A stretch of DNA of 64,000 nt, from positions 682,001-746,000 of the forward strand of contig JAACMV010000014.1 in the NCBI GenBank assembly GCA_010909725.1. The letters are read 5' to 3'. Every line of letters begins with the position of its first letter. Position 1 is the first letter of the stretch. The notes under the pieces are model-generated. The model saw only the letters and a list, made by a program, of their open reading frames with translations. It was not told where the DNA came from and did no database searches. The DNA comes from Picochlorum sp. 'celeri'. Taxonomy: Eukaryota > Chlorophyta > Trebouxiophyceae. Of this stretch, positions 32,306 to 43,801 are shown in pieces. The position numbers and the translations under genes are program-made.

Positions 32306-33918
32306 CTATGTATCTGGCTCCCATATCTTCAAGGTTCTATCATATCCCACGGTTGCCATCTTGAGGTTCCCTAATCTAGACACATCGCTACCCATTACCT
32401 TACCCTCGTGCCCAGCCAACGTCTTCGTCAAGGTGAACTTATTTCCAGACCATATTTTGCAAACATTATCATATCCACACGTCATCAAGTAATTCCCTCG
32501 AATGGGATCAAATTTGACTTGTGAGATGAGAGATGTGTGACCTGGCAACACTGCCAATGTTTCTCTCTTCCGCAAATCATATATTCTAGCCGTGTGATCT
32601 TCACTGCCAGTGGCAATCATATATCCGTTCGGGCTGAAATCTACTGCTAACACTGCCTTGGCATGTCCCTTTAAAATTGATACAGAGCGCCCTGTTCTCA
32701 GGTCCCAGACTCTGGCATATCCATCCAACCCGCTTGAGACTGCAAGAGATCCATCTGTATTGAATGCCAAAGCGTATACAGATCTACTATGCCCCTCTTG
32801 CTCTAGGATACAATGGCCAGTGTCCAAATCCCAAAGTCTCCATGTGCGATCAAAGCTGCAAGTCCCTAGATGGGCCCCCATGGGGTGCATTGCTATCCTT
32901 GCAAGCCTCTGGGTGTGACCCTCAAGGCTCCTTAGCAGTGTTCCATCACAGCTCCACAGACGAGCGCAATTATCAACTGAGCCAGTTGCCAGATGTACAG
33001 ATTTCTCATTCTCACAGGCAGCGTCAAATGAGGGATGCCAGGCAACACAGGTGAGACGGTCCTCGTGTGCTTCTATTGTAGTCTTCACTTTCAATGTCTC
33101 GGTGCACCAAATTTTCGCCCTTCCGCTCCACGATGCTACAGCTATGTATTCATCTCTCGGTGAAAATGAACAAGAAACCACAGGCCTACTATCTGCAAGC
33201 TCTGATGCTGCATTTGTCATCGCTTGAAGCATGTCGCTGCTCTTCTTTTCATCCCCTGATCGAGTCCTCTCGTCATCTAACCTCTGGCGGGCTCTGAATA
33301 AGGAAAACTTGGCGACATCTCTCCGAAACGCAAGCAATTCATCGGAACCCTCGGTGAAGAATAACCCTTCTGGCTTTTTGTCAATGATCACATTGCTTGG
33401 TAAAGTCTGAGACACAGTCTCTGCATCACATACAAAGATAAAAAGATACCATCGTCAGTGCTGTGAATCAACCTAATTAAATAACGTATCACGCACGTAG
33501 GGATTCAATTTCTTTCTGATCTAATCCAACCAACAAGCCCCTCAATCGTTCCCTCCGTTCCAACTGCATCCACAATCATCAGCACAGTCGCATGAGAAAC
33601 TATATCGAACAAGACGCCTGATACATCCCACGAACCTTTCCCTCTCCAAAGAATGTAACCGGTTCCTCAAGAGCTCTCAGAAACGCCCGCACCTCGGCAT
33701 CAGAGGTGGGCACTACAACAGTCTTGAGCAGTCTCTTGTGCTCCAGTTTCCGCAGCTTATTCTCATGCTCTTCTCTTCCATCCATACCAGACTGCATTAA
33801 ATATACTTGTACATTATTCGTGACTGTCATAGAATCTGAATCATGCCACAACAGGACACTGTACCTCTGGGAGCAATGCTTCTTGTGCATCGCCCAACTG
33901 CCTCTTTTCCGCAGTCAT
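32306..33918 (-). CDS. PRP4: U4/U6 snRNP protein PRP4 (WD40)
   Basis: Component of the U4/U6 di-snRNP, paired with PRP3. Exons 33918-33865, 33791-33636, 33563-33497, 33420-32306; introns 73, 72, 76 nt; 463 aa (yeast Prp4 465). The N-terminal SFM motif shared with PRP18 is visible: VVVPTSDAEVRAFLRAL, EPVTFFGEGK, LERRERLRGLL. After a linker (FFTEGSDELLAFRRDVAKFSL) come seven WD repeats, e.g. HLGTCSFDRTWRLWDLDTG, MIATGSEDHTARIYDLR, and the end MATVGYDRTLKIWEPDT. Convergent with LEUC. Firm call. Confidence 0.95.
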
Positions 33919-34190
33919 GATGCAAGGCTGTTATAATATATATATTTAAGCATTAATTCAATAAAAAAATCGCAGTGGAAATTGTCGTCCATCCAGGGAT
34001 GCAAGTACCTTTGATCACCTAGAAAACTAACCATCATCTGATTGCAGGCCTCATCTTCGTCTAGACCCTCATGCCAATGAGTAACAGGCTATGTAAAATC
34101 CACATAAAATAGTACTATATTTAGCAGTGGAAGGATACTGACCTTTGGTATCCAATATATACAGTGGGAGACTGTTTTCCATTCGGAGTG

Positions 34191-34698
34191 ATGAGTTCGG
34201 TATGTTATATGTCCCGTATGGATGCACGCTGATAGTCAACTAAAAAAACATGTATCCATGTTACAGATGCCTATGGATGGAGTCCCAAGGGACCCACTCA
34301 GAGACGGTTTGTATGCCCATAAAGATGTGTCCCGAGTGACGCATCCCGTAGAGAATATTCTGCGGGAGTCTGACACTTCTGCACGAAAGAGTTTACAAGA
34401 ACAAGTGTATGGGACTGCACTTCCTGCTCGCGCGGTCATTGAGCACCAGATTTTGAATAGGTACGAATCCTGATCACCCATCCTCTTGCTGTGGTCAAAA
34501 TGCTCAAGAGTCGTGTGGACAATGTGTTGATGCAGAATTGAAAGACTTCCAGGATTTCCTTCATCCAAGCTTGGACTAGAATCGCTCACAGGAGAATTAG
34601 ATCATTTTGGGTTCGAATCCTACCTGCCTTCCATGGAGGAGAAGATTGATGTTCTAAAGGAACCGCACGAGGGAATGGAGAAGAAATGTGGCTTATAA
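34191..34698 (+). CDS. UMP1: Proteasome maturation factor UMP1/POMP
   Basis: Chaperone enclosed and degraded during 20S proteasome half-mer dimerisation. Exons 34191-34199 (only Met-Ser-Ser), 34267-34460, 34536-34698; introns 67 and 75 nt (gtatgt...tacag; gtacga...tgcag); 121 aa. Signature: DPLRDGL, HPVENIL, then QEQVYGTALPARAVIEHQIL, NRIERLPGFPSSKLGLESLTG and LDHFGFESYLP, matching plant UMP1 (HPLExS...YGxAFPLKxxLDRQILSRFQRPPG...GLEAL...FGFEDYL). The tiny first exon is inferred from a perfect-phase donor at the local consensus; ATG 34267 is the alternative start. The C-terminal tail is divergent. Confidence 0.88.
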
Positions 34699-34748
34699 GA
34701 ATTCGTATATGAGTTAAATGATAAATAAATAACGGCATCCTGCTTCAA

Positions 34749-35215
34749 TCAACGCTTATGGCGGTTCAATTTCCTCCTCTTTGCGTGCTTGTGCTTGTTC
34801 ATCTTCTTCTTCCGCTTCCTCCGAACGGAATCCGCCCTCCACTCGCTATCGTCGTCCTCACTCACAGGGTGTACAGGCCCACACAGCATGCTCCAGCGCG
34901 GTGGCACCACGACCCCTCTCTCACCAACGGCAAAAGAGCCCAACAAGGCACCATCTACTACTCTCGTACCCGTGCAGAGCACGGCATCATTGTTCGATCC
35001 TGAAGAAGAAGGCACTACATGATTGAAAGTCGATCGCAGATCTCATCTACCATGCACGTACCTCGAGTATTCTCAGAGACACCTCCAGAATAGGAATAGA
35101 GTTGGTTCAGGCCACCGTCAACCTTGGGCGCGGCCATCCCTGACCTCTTTCCAAGCTCTATCAAAACATTGTCAAATAATTTATCAAACGACTTGCGCAG
35201 CGATACACGAAGCAT
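34749..35215 (-). CDS. Mitochondrial small-subunit ribosomal protein mS38 (COX24/AURKAIP1 family)
   Basis: Exons 35215-35062 and 35014-34749 with a 47-nt intron, one of the shortest here; 139 aa. The diagnostic C-terminus is SVRRKRKKKMNKHKHAKRRK, the family's SxxRKRxxKMKKHKxxKxRK motif that ends mS38 proteins. The N-terminus is basic with spaced Arg/Lys (MLRVSLRKSFDKLF), a plausible mitochondrial presequence. The middle is weakly conserved, as usual for the family. Divergent from the copper ATPase gene. Motif is strong, the remainder permissive. Confidence 0.82.
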
Positions 35216-35346
35216 CGTGGCAACTATCGTTCACGACTGAGACAAGTGTTAAAAGGGTTGGCAAAACCCGACTTTACTCGTCTTATATGGATGACTCTTA
35301 TTTTTATACTACTGAGAATGAAACATCAATCGAATATAAACTTGCA

Positions 35347-35383
35347 GAAGGCGGATATGAGACAGGAATTGAAGGCGGATGTG
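35347..35383 (+). repeat. Short direct repeat in the mS38/copper-ATPase divergent region
   Basis: GAAGGCGGATATG (35347-35359) and GAAGGCGGATGTG (35371-35383), one mismatch, 24 bp start to start, in the 313-bp gap between divergent start codons. Possible tandem factor site; function unknown. Confidence 0.3.
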
Positions 35384-35528
35384 GGACTTTGATTTCCAGC
35401 AGTCATTCAAGATCTTTCGAAGGATTACTCTGTACTTCATGGGCAAGTGAATCCTCTTCATTACCCTCTACTATTATTTCATACATTAATTTATGTATAG
35501 GTCTATCCAAAACAGTTGATGACGGGGA

Positions 35529-38257
35529 ATGCCTCGCTCGATACGACTTCTGGCAATGGTACAAGGAAAACTCGCTGGGCTTACGACCACGACTCTTCGG
35601 ACTGGAACGAGGTCTATCCACACATATGCGAGAAGATTTCATTATGACAAGACACAGCAAAGAGCGCTCCCGAATGCGCTGCGAGGGATACTCGTAAGGG
35701 CGAGGTTTCCAGTGGACTTGCCAAGAGCTATTAGCACCGACACAAGTTTGGATGCTCCGCCAGAGAACGCAAGCACATCTCCAGACAATGTAGTGGTCTT
35801 GGATGTTACGAAGATGATGTGTGGAGGTTGCAGTGCATCTGTGAAGAAAATGTTGTCGCAGCAACCAAAGGTGAAGGAGGCATCAGTCAATCTCATTACT
35901 GGAACAGCAGTGGTTCATTTGGCTCCGGAGTCGAGTGATAAAGATGTGGACGATATTGTGCGAGTGATAAGTGATAAGGGATTCCCTACTTTCTTGCGTA
36001 CTGCGGAAAACAGTGCTGAGCAGATGGAACAGATTCGATTGGCAAAGGTGGAGGAGGAGAGGAAAGAGTACGCTGCTTGATTTCCATTGGAATGGGTCTC
36101 GTATTTCTAGCGCTTATTTGTTATTGTTTGGCATGCAGGAAACTGTCTTTACAGTTTGCATGGCTTTTGGCGGTGAGTTGTTATGGCCACCACTTGGGGC
36201 ATTTATTGCATGGGCTAGGATTGCATCAGTATGCCCACTCTGAATTTATGTCTTGGTTGGGGACACCTGCTGTTGGAGGTGCTCTTGGAGCTATCGCTAT
36301 TCTCGGCCCCGGGCGTGCGTTGTTGAGGGATGGATTCAATGCATTTGTGAATGGTCGACCTAATATGAATTCATTGATATCTCTTGGAGCCACTACATCA
36401 TTCTCAACAGGTCTGCTGTCTGCATTCTTGCCCAACCTCAGCATTGATCCCTCATTCTTGGAAGAGCCTGTGATGCTTCTGGCATTTGTTCTATTGGGAA
36501 GGTCTTTGGAGAAGAAGGCGCGTGCTGAAGCCTCGAATGACCTGACAAGTCTGGCAAACCTTCTCCCATCACACGCGCGTCTAGTCGAGGAAGAAATTGA
36601 ACATGATGCGAGCAAAGTAGAGGCGATCGGTTCGATATCAATTCCCACTTCTATGATTCGAACAGGTGACGTGATTCAAGTATTTCCCAGCGAGACAATA
36701 CCGGTTGATGGAGAGGTTATCACAGGCACATGCTCTGTGGATGAAGCGCTGCTCACTGGAGAATCCAGGACCATCCTCAAGACGGCTGGAGACAGCGTGA
36801 CGGGAGGTACAATTTTATTCGATTCTCCTGTACTCATCAAAGCTACCACAACCGGGGAATCCTCTACCTTATCCAGAATAGGACGATTGGTGGCAGAAGC
36901 TCAAGGACGTGAAGCACCCATCCAACGGCTTGCTGATCGGGTAGCTGGGTGGTTTTGCTATGGAGTCATGTCCGCTTCGGCATTCACTTTTGCATTTTGG
37001 TACGGTCTCGGTACCCATATTTTTCCAAATGTCCTGTACAGCGACATGATGGCAGACGTAGATGGCAGCATAGAGCTTCTGAGTCTGAAGCTGGCAATTG
37101 ATGTCCTAGTTGTTGCCTGCCCCTGTGCCTTGGGGCTTGCGACCCCTACAGCTGTATTGGTTTCATCTTCGGCGGCAGCAAAGAGAGGTATCCTTGTCAA
37201 AGGCGGTGAAACACTCGAGAGGATGTCAAGTATATCATCGATTATTTTCGACAAAACAGGTACTGTTACGGAAGGCAAACTCCAGGTATTGTCTGTGTCG
37301 AACTTTGCGGGCACCAAAGATGACGTCATTAGACTAGCAGCCACAGCCGAAACTCAAACAATTCACCCAATAGCAGCCTCTTTGCAAAGTTACGCTCAAG
37401 AGAAAGGTATGTCGCTATTTTTTTGTTCGCAGACTTGATTCCTTAAATCCTTAAATTAATTGTTGATTTGCGCTACCACAGGAATAAAACCCGGCAAGAT
37501 CGCAAAGTCTACCACGGAGCCAGGGAATGGGGTGTTTGCGAAGATCGACGGCGAAGATATATACGTTGGACGGCAGGAATGGGTTGGACTAAAGACAGGA
37601 GATTCGAGCCTCCGTCCTTCACAGTCAGAATTCACCGAGATATGGGTAGGTTCTTCCAGTGCTGGTGTTCTGGGCAAAATTTGCTTGTCAGACACTGTTC
37701 GTGAAGATAGCAGAGAAGTCATCGAAGGATTTCTTAAGGAAGGAAAGAATGTCTTCTTGTTGTCTGGCGATAATATAGGAATCACCCGCCGTGTAGGGAC
37801 AATGATTGGAATTCCCGAGTCCAATATTTTCGGTGAAAAATCACCCGAAGAAAAGGCAAGATTTGTTGAGAGTTTGAAGAGCTCAGGCCAAACTGTTGCG
37901 ATGGTTGGGGACGGCGTCAATGATACAATCGCGCTGGGATCGGCTGACATTGGTATTGCAATGGGTAGAGGAACGGATGCAGCTGGGTCTGCTGCCGATG
38001 TTATTTTACTTGGCGATAAATTAACGCAACTGCGAGAAGCGATCTTCATTGGTGATACAACGATGGCGAAAATCAAGCAAAATCTTACACTCGCATTGAT
38101 GTATAACTCTCTTGGTATTCCGATCGCAGCCGGTGCCTTGCTACCGAAGTTCGACATCGTCTTATCACCCACGCTGGCTGCAGCGATGATGGCATGCAGC
38201 TCAATTGTCGTTGTTGGAAATAGCGTGTTGCTGAAAAAGAAGTTCGCAGATCAATGA
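35529..38257 (+). CDS. Copper-transporting P1B-ATPase, plastid PAA/HMA type
   Basis: Pumps Cu(I), in plants into the plastid (PAA1) or thylakoid lumen (PAA2). Exons 35529-36067, 36139-37406, 37482-38257; introns 71 and 75 nt; 860 aa. Order: transit-like N-terminus (Arg/Thr/Ser-rich), HMA domain with MMCGGCSASVKKML (Cys pair about 98), helix rich in KVEEERKE, membrane segments, GEXXPV-like GESRTILKTAG, CPCALGLATPTA (about 508), DKTGTVTEGKL (about 550), IHPIAASL in place of the usual SEHPLA, and GDGVNDTIALGSADIGIAMG (about 745). The first intron also repairs what looks like a frameshift at 36067. Its last codons overlap the GPDH gene on the other strand. ATG 35556 is an alternative start. Confidence 0.94.
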
Positions 38258-39895
38258 TGTAAGTACGCCTCCGAGATAATCGGGCTCACTTCAGGTTTCA
38301 ATGGCCTGGACATGTTGCTCGCAACAATTTCAAGAGGATCTGCGCCCTCGTGTATGACCTGGACAAGGAAAATTGACACATTAGTTGAAATGAATCGTAT
38401 GGATATTTGTGTAATTTCTGTAAGCTCACCTTGTATATGCCTTCGATGATGTGACACTCGACACCAACCTTCTCCGCTAAATGATGTGCACTTTTGGAAG
38501 TCAGTATACCTTCGGCTACGGCTGACATGCTACTCTGTATGTCTTTCAACTTTTCTCCTTTTCCAAGTCGCACGCCCACTGTACGGTTCCTGTGAAATAC
38601 ATCAAATCGATCAGGTGTCGATCATCTGATGAAAATTCGTGAGCTTAACGCACGTACCTGCTTAAGTCTCCAGTGCAAGTCAGAATAAGATCGCCAACTC
38701 CTGAGAGCCCTGCCAAAGTAAGAGGATTGGCACCGCATTTCACTGCAGTAAAGCATTCACATGTTAGTCGCCACTAATGAGCATATTTGTGTACGAATGT
38801 CATACCTGCCAATCTTGACAACTCGTCCAGTCCTGCAGTTTCATAGGGATTCGTGAAGATCGTTAGGAGTGGATAATCGTGCGATGATTAAGAATTTTCG
38901 AACCTCTTGTCATGAGTGCAGCACGGGCATTAAATCCAAATCCTAATCCATCGGAGATTCCACATGCGATTGCCAGTACATTTTTCAACGCGCCTCCGAA
39001 TTCGACACCCACCGTATCATCTGTTGTATAACAACGGAACCGCACGGTGGACAGCAGATCTTGGACTTTCTTGGCTACAGTCTCATTCTTACTTGCGATT
39101 GTCACAGCCGTGGGCTGCTCCTGAGCAACTTCAGCTGCAAAGGAAGGTCCACTAAGAAATGCCAGCCTACGAACACATAGGTATTATTAAAGAGGTCATG
39201 GACAAATTCACGTGCAGCAATGAAAGAACGCATTACCAACCTGTCGTGAAGCTTATCTGGCAGAACTCGCTTCAATATTTGATCTGGCGTTTCTAGGGTC
39301 TACAATTACACACCAAGATCAGAGTTAAGTACGTGGAGATCTATTAGATGATGAGTTTTGATATAGTTTCACGATCAGCGCACCTCATTCAAAATTCCCT
39401 TGGTGCAGCTACACAGAATCTACACATGCAAGTAACGTTGTTATACTTGTTATCCATAGTTGGTCACATCAGGTTTTCATGACCAGAGCATCAAACCCAA
39501 CACCTAATTACCCACCTGATTACCATTGATATCATCAACAACCTGGCTCAACACTTTTTCTACAAATGGGGTTGGTATCACAATCAAAATCAACTCTCCG
39601 TGCACCATAGCAGCGTGAATATCTTGCGTCGCTCGTAAGTTATCAGGAAGGGTAAAACCCTGCAGTTGCTCAGACACAATTGAAGACATCAGTACCTGGG
39701 CCATTTCACACTGTATCCTGAAGCAACCTGACACACCTTGAAGAATACCACATTTTCGTGATGTATATTAATACCGTCTACAACTTCTTGCTCTCGAGCC
39801 CAGACAAGAACATCATGTCCTTTTCTAGCACAATGGAGGGCCAAGGCAGTGCCCCAAGCACCACCTCCCAGAACAGCAACTCGATCTGTGGACAT
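38251..39895 (-). CDS. Glycerol-3-phosphate dehydrogenase [NAD+], GpsA type
   Basis: Reduces dihydroxyacetone phosphate to glycerol-3-phosphate for glycerolipids. Nine exons: 39895-39737, 39659-39516, 39419-39384, 39299-39241, 39166-38904, 38832-38806, 38742-38658, 38589-38430, 38358-38251; eight introns of 63-96 nt; 346 aa. Conserved: [21 protein letters not shown] (NAD site), [77 protein letters not shown]-like IIEGIYK. Exons of 27 and 36 nt are supported by uninterrupted family alignment. It is the most intron-rich gene here. No transit peptide in frame from ATG 39895; an upstream exon cannot be excluded. Confidence 0.93.
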
Positions 39896-40316
39896 TTCTT
39901 CACAAGCAGATTTCCTTTCAAAACCCTGCGACGTATAAAGCAGTCAGCACAAACAGTTACGAGGTTACGGCATTTCCGTGGGGATCATTCTGAGATCAAA
40001 GTTTGTTTCCTCTGGCGGAGATTTTGCGGAAGTAATTCCACAACCTGATCACAGCATTACTATCGATCATCTGTCATGGACGGTAGAAACCCTCCAATCT
40101 ACAGTCCATTTCGACATACAGATCAGCTACATATAGATGTATTCAGATGTGCGCAGCATACATTTAAGTGCTTCAAAAGTAGCTGGGGGTTTACCATCTG
40201 AACTGCAGTGACTTTGAAAACAGGGAAAGTTTGGCTAGGAAACACGAATGTCTACATAGCCTCGCTTCCAATCAATCCACCAATCAAACCTTTTACTAGC
40301 TAATCACTTCCCACCT

Positions 40317-40577
40317 CTAAACGGAAAGCACAGGAAACCGAATATTCTCCTCTCTCGCACCTTGAAGAGCTTGTAATTGAAGCAGCAGTATCACCGAAAT
40401 TGGTTTCAGGGAATTTTGAGAGATTTCGCAGAATTTAACGCGTATTGGGTTTTCCTGGACGAGATGTCGCATGTATGTGGACCGGACCGAATCGTTAGAG
40501 ATTTCTCTCATTCGTTCGAATGTGTCACGGGCCGTGGGTACCAACCGATGAGTAACTTTCGTCAATTTAAGGAACAT
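40317..40577 (-). CDS. Possible small hypothetical protein
   Basis: 86-codon frame from a true ATG, with basic N-terminus (MFLKLTKVTHRLVPTARDTFERMRE) and a central YMRHLVQENPIRVKF. Not recognised; an organellar small subunit is possible. It lies between GPDH and RECQ4, divergent from RECQ4 by 169 bp, in an otherwise empty 850-bp gap. Support is limited to frame, ATG and position. Confidence 0.35.
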   Translation of the reverse strand: MFLKLTKVTHRLVPTARDTFERMREISNDSVRSTYMRHLVQENPIRVKFCEISQNSLKPISVILLLQLQALQGAREENIRFPVLSV

Positions 40578-40745
40578 TTTTGAATTTTCCGTCGTTCACT
40601 AGATGCGCGATTGTTATACCATCACATTTGTCAAAATTAAATCCAATTAATTCGAAGCATTTCATGGATTGGTTGTTTCCGAGGTGACGACAATTTCAAA
40701 TTTCAAGCTCAGCGGAACTGATTCGAGCACAAGTCGTCAGTCGTG

Positions 40746-43700
40746 ATGGCATTTCTCGAGGACAGTGAGGAGAGAATTGTCAGTGATTCAGAAGACTGGG
40801 CCGGCTATGAGTCTAACCCCTTTTGCTCGAGTAAGAAAGATGAGTTTGAAGGCAAGGAACGCAACGTTTTCCTGCGGAATCGCTCTGGGCTCAAGGACCG
40901 CAGGCGAGAACTGTCGACAGGAGAAAAGCGTTCGAAGTATCAATGTCAGGTGGACGAGGACTTGAGTCCTGCTTTTCGGGAGAATGACACAAGTGGTGCT
41001 CGTGTGCCTGGGCTTTCTTGGGAAGTAGATTTGTCTAGGAGTAAGGCAACCGTCAGGTCTTGCTCAAGAAAGATTGCGAAGCATTCTTTTTTGGATAAAG
41101 ATCCAAAAGTTTTAGATGCGAAGCTCGAGCGGGAAAGGAGTGTGAATGTCGACTCTGGCGTCAAGCCAAGTGTTGCTGTGTTTCCGCAAGGCAAGCAGGC
41201 TGCACAAGCAAGTGCAGTTAGAATGTGTACCAGGGAGGATGGTGCGACCGTTATCACTGCATCACATAACCAGGGAAAAAGTCGTGACGATCCGGTCAAG
41301 GTGAAAGGGAACAATGGTTGGGGTAATAATTTTGTTCGTCTTAATCTTAAAGTATGTGATCGTGTGATTTATGCAAGTTCTTTGTTTTGTATCACTGACA
41401 TGTCTAATACTTGGCTTCCAGAAATTCAACAGTAACATAGGGCGGGTGAAAGGAGCACGCAAGTTCAAAAGAAAATTTAAATCAAAATGGAAGACTGAGC
41501 CTATGAGACAAGTTGGAGACGGAGCAAATTACATGTGTGGTTGGGAGCATGGCAGTTCCCTGAGGTGCTATAAATGTGGACAGATGGGACACTTTTCGTC
41601 CTCTTGTACTAACAGTCAGATGATCGATGCAGATTCTTGCTCGATGGACTTGCTCTCAAGCAATGATGATGAGCCTACCAATCTTCCATCATCATCCAAG
41701 GACCTTAACCCTTCGGATGAAACATCTTCTCAGAAAGGCCCGTTGTACAAATGGAGTACAGAGAGTTGTCAACAGGACATTTTAAACATATTGGAAGCTA
41801 AATTTGGATATAAAGCATTTCGAGGGAGCCAGGAAGAAACGATCCTGAAAGTATTGCATGGGGAGTCATGTTTGAACATCATGCCAACTGGTATGGGTAA
41901 ATCTTTATGCTACCAGCTTCCTGCGTTCTTTTTAGAAGGTCCTGTGGTAGTAATATCTCCCCTGATTGCTTTAATGCAAGATCAATGTTCTGCAGCACCG
42001 CTGGAGTTGAATGCTGCAGTCCTTTGGTCAGGACAATCTCCTATCGAAGCAAAACATATTCTTGATGGTTTAAAGAACGGAAAAGTAAGGCTAGTGTTTA
42101 TTAGTCCTGAAAGAGTAACTAATCAGCATTTTTTGGAGGCAATCAGACCATGGCTCCCCCTGCAGTTGTTAGTGATTGATGAAGCACACTGCATTTCTGA
42201 ATGGGGACATTCTTTCAGGCCATCATATTATCGATTGGGAAACGTTATCAGATCCGAACTCCTGTGCAAAAGTATTCTAGCATTGACAGCGACTGCTACT
42301 TATGATACAGAGCTATGCATGCGAGATTGTTTAGGTATAAGTGCAGAAAACACTTTTCGGTGCTCTGAAATTAGGCCAAACATTGAAATCAGTGTCGAAA
42401 TGCTCAGTGCTTTTCCGACGAAAACTGACAAGTGGCAGGACATGGCCAAAAAGTTGAACGTGATGATATCAACCTCCACTAGGACAATAATATACTGCAG
42501 TTATCGGAAAGATGCTGATGATTTGACCAGAGCCTTGACTGTGGCAGGAGTCAGGGCCAAGTCATATCATAGTGGGACTTTTACCACAGAAAGGGAGAAG
42601 ATTCTTTCTTCCTTCGTCAAGGGAACACTCAAAGTTGTTGTTGCTACTACTGCTTTTGGTATGGGGGTGAATATTGCCAATGTTGATTTGGTGGTGCATG
42701 CATCCATGCCCAGGAGCCTTGAAGAATACGTTCAGCAGATAGGTAGAGCAGGAAGAAGTGGGCAGCACTCCAAATGCGTGTGCTTTTTATCTGAAAGTGA
42801 TTTTTTGACTCTCAGATCATTGGCTGTGAATCCTTATTTAAACCAGAAGGTTATCAATAAGGTGGTAGATGCTACCATAGGTGATTCTTACAGAGGGAAG
42901 TATCAAATCATACATTTGAAGGAATTTTCATCTGCTAGCGTTCCAGAAGAGACCATAGAGAGTATCATTTGCTATTTAGAGAATGAATATACTCCGCTAT
43001 TGACGTATTTTGGGAAAGTCCCACAAAAAGCCAGGGTTTCCTTCTATGCAAAACCGCCAGAGGAGATGAATGATATATCACTGGTTAACACGATTATTCA
43101 GTGCACAAAACCCAGATCTGGAGTATATCATGTTGACATCGCCGCCTTGTGCAGTAAAAATGGTTTATCTCCCTCGAAAAATTTCGAGGAATTGGCAGCT
43201 TTGTCCCAGAGAGGCCTCATTGGCTTTCAGGCCTCAAAAGAGGTTGGGTTCTGTGTTCGAATTGATAGCATTGTCGATTCTGGATGCAAAGACAAAGTTG
43301 CTGCAGGTGTGTTAAAGTGGCTTCGAAAAGTCAATTCTATTTCTATTCAAAAATTGGACACTGCATTCAAAGCATTTCAAGCAACCTCGCTGATTGATAA
43401 AGAAAGCCAAGGGAAAGCTCTCCAGTCTGTTTTAAATTGTTATTTCAGCGTCAATAACATTGATCAAGTAGAAAATACAATCAATAGCATTATCTTATCG
43501 CATAATTTACAGTCAGAGTGTGTTTTCCCTGTGAAGCGAGGAGGAACAGAAATAAATGGTGCAGTAAAGGCTGTGGAACGAAAAGCTTGTCAGCAAGGTT
43601 TTGAGATCTCAGCCGTCGAAATCGCCAATATTCTGCATGGAGTTGGCAAGGACAAGTCCTTCAAGAATAGCATGGGACTGTTTTGGGGCAGCATGAAGAA

Positions 43701-43755
43701 GTATGACTATATCGATGTCCTTACAATTGCCCATAATTTATTTGAATTGAAATGA
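40746..43755 (+). CDS. RECQL4: RecQ helicase, RECQ4 type
   Basis: 3'-5' DNA helicase acting in replication initiation and repair. Exons 40746-41351 and 41422-43755, 70-nt intron; 979 aa. The N-terminal part has the RECQ4-specific segment NNFVRLNLK, then a basic stretch, then a CCHC knuckle CYKCGQMGHFSSSC (about 251), as in animal RECQL4. Helicase motifs: GSQEETILKVLHGE, PTGMGKSLCYQLP (about 360), VVISPLIALMQDQ, IDEAHCISEWGHSFRPSYYRL (about 455, the RECQ4 form with HSFRPSYYRL), LALTATAT, GTFTTEREKIL, ATTAFGMGVNIANVDLVVH, QIGRAGRSGQ. The RQC/HRDC modules are not obvious, as expected for this subfamily. Convergent with the SANT gene. Confidence 0.93.
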
Positions 43756-43801
43756 ATCCATATTCATGTGGACCTGTACAAAGTTGAATACAAGTATCAA
43801 A

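Noticed and set aside
34596..34630. TTCGAATCC-like T-loop suggesting a second tRNA
   Set aside because: It lies in the last UMP1 exon and encodes the conserved FGFESY; no acceptor or anticodon stem pairs with it.
35023..35697. 224-codon plus-strand frame before the copper ATPase
   Set aside because: It overlaps both mS38 exon 1 and the ATPase start region in another frame and shows no protein family.
36060..36140. Apparent frameshift in the copper ATPase
   Set aside because: A 71-nt GTACGC...GCAG intron (36068-36138) restores the frame and the family alignment.
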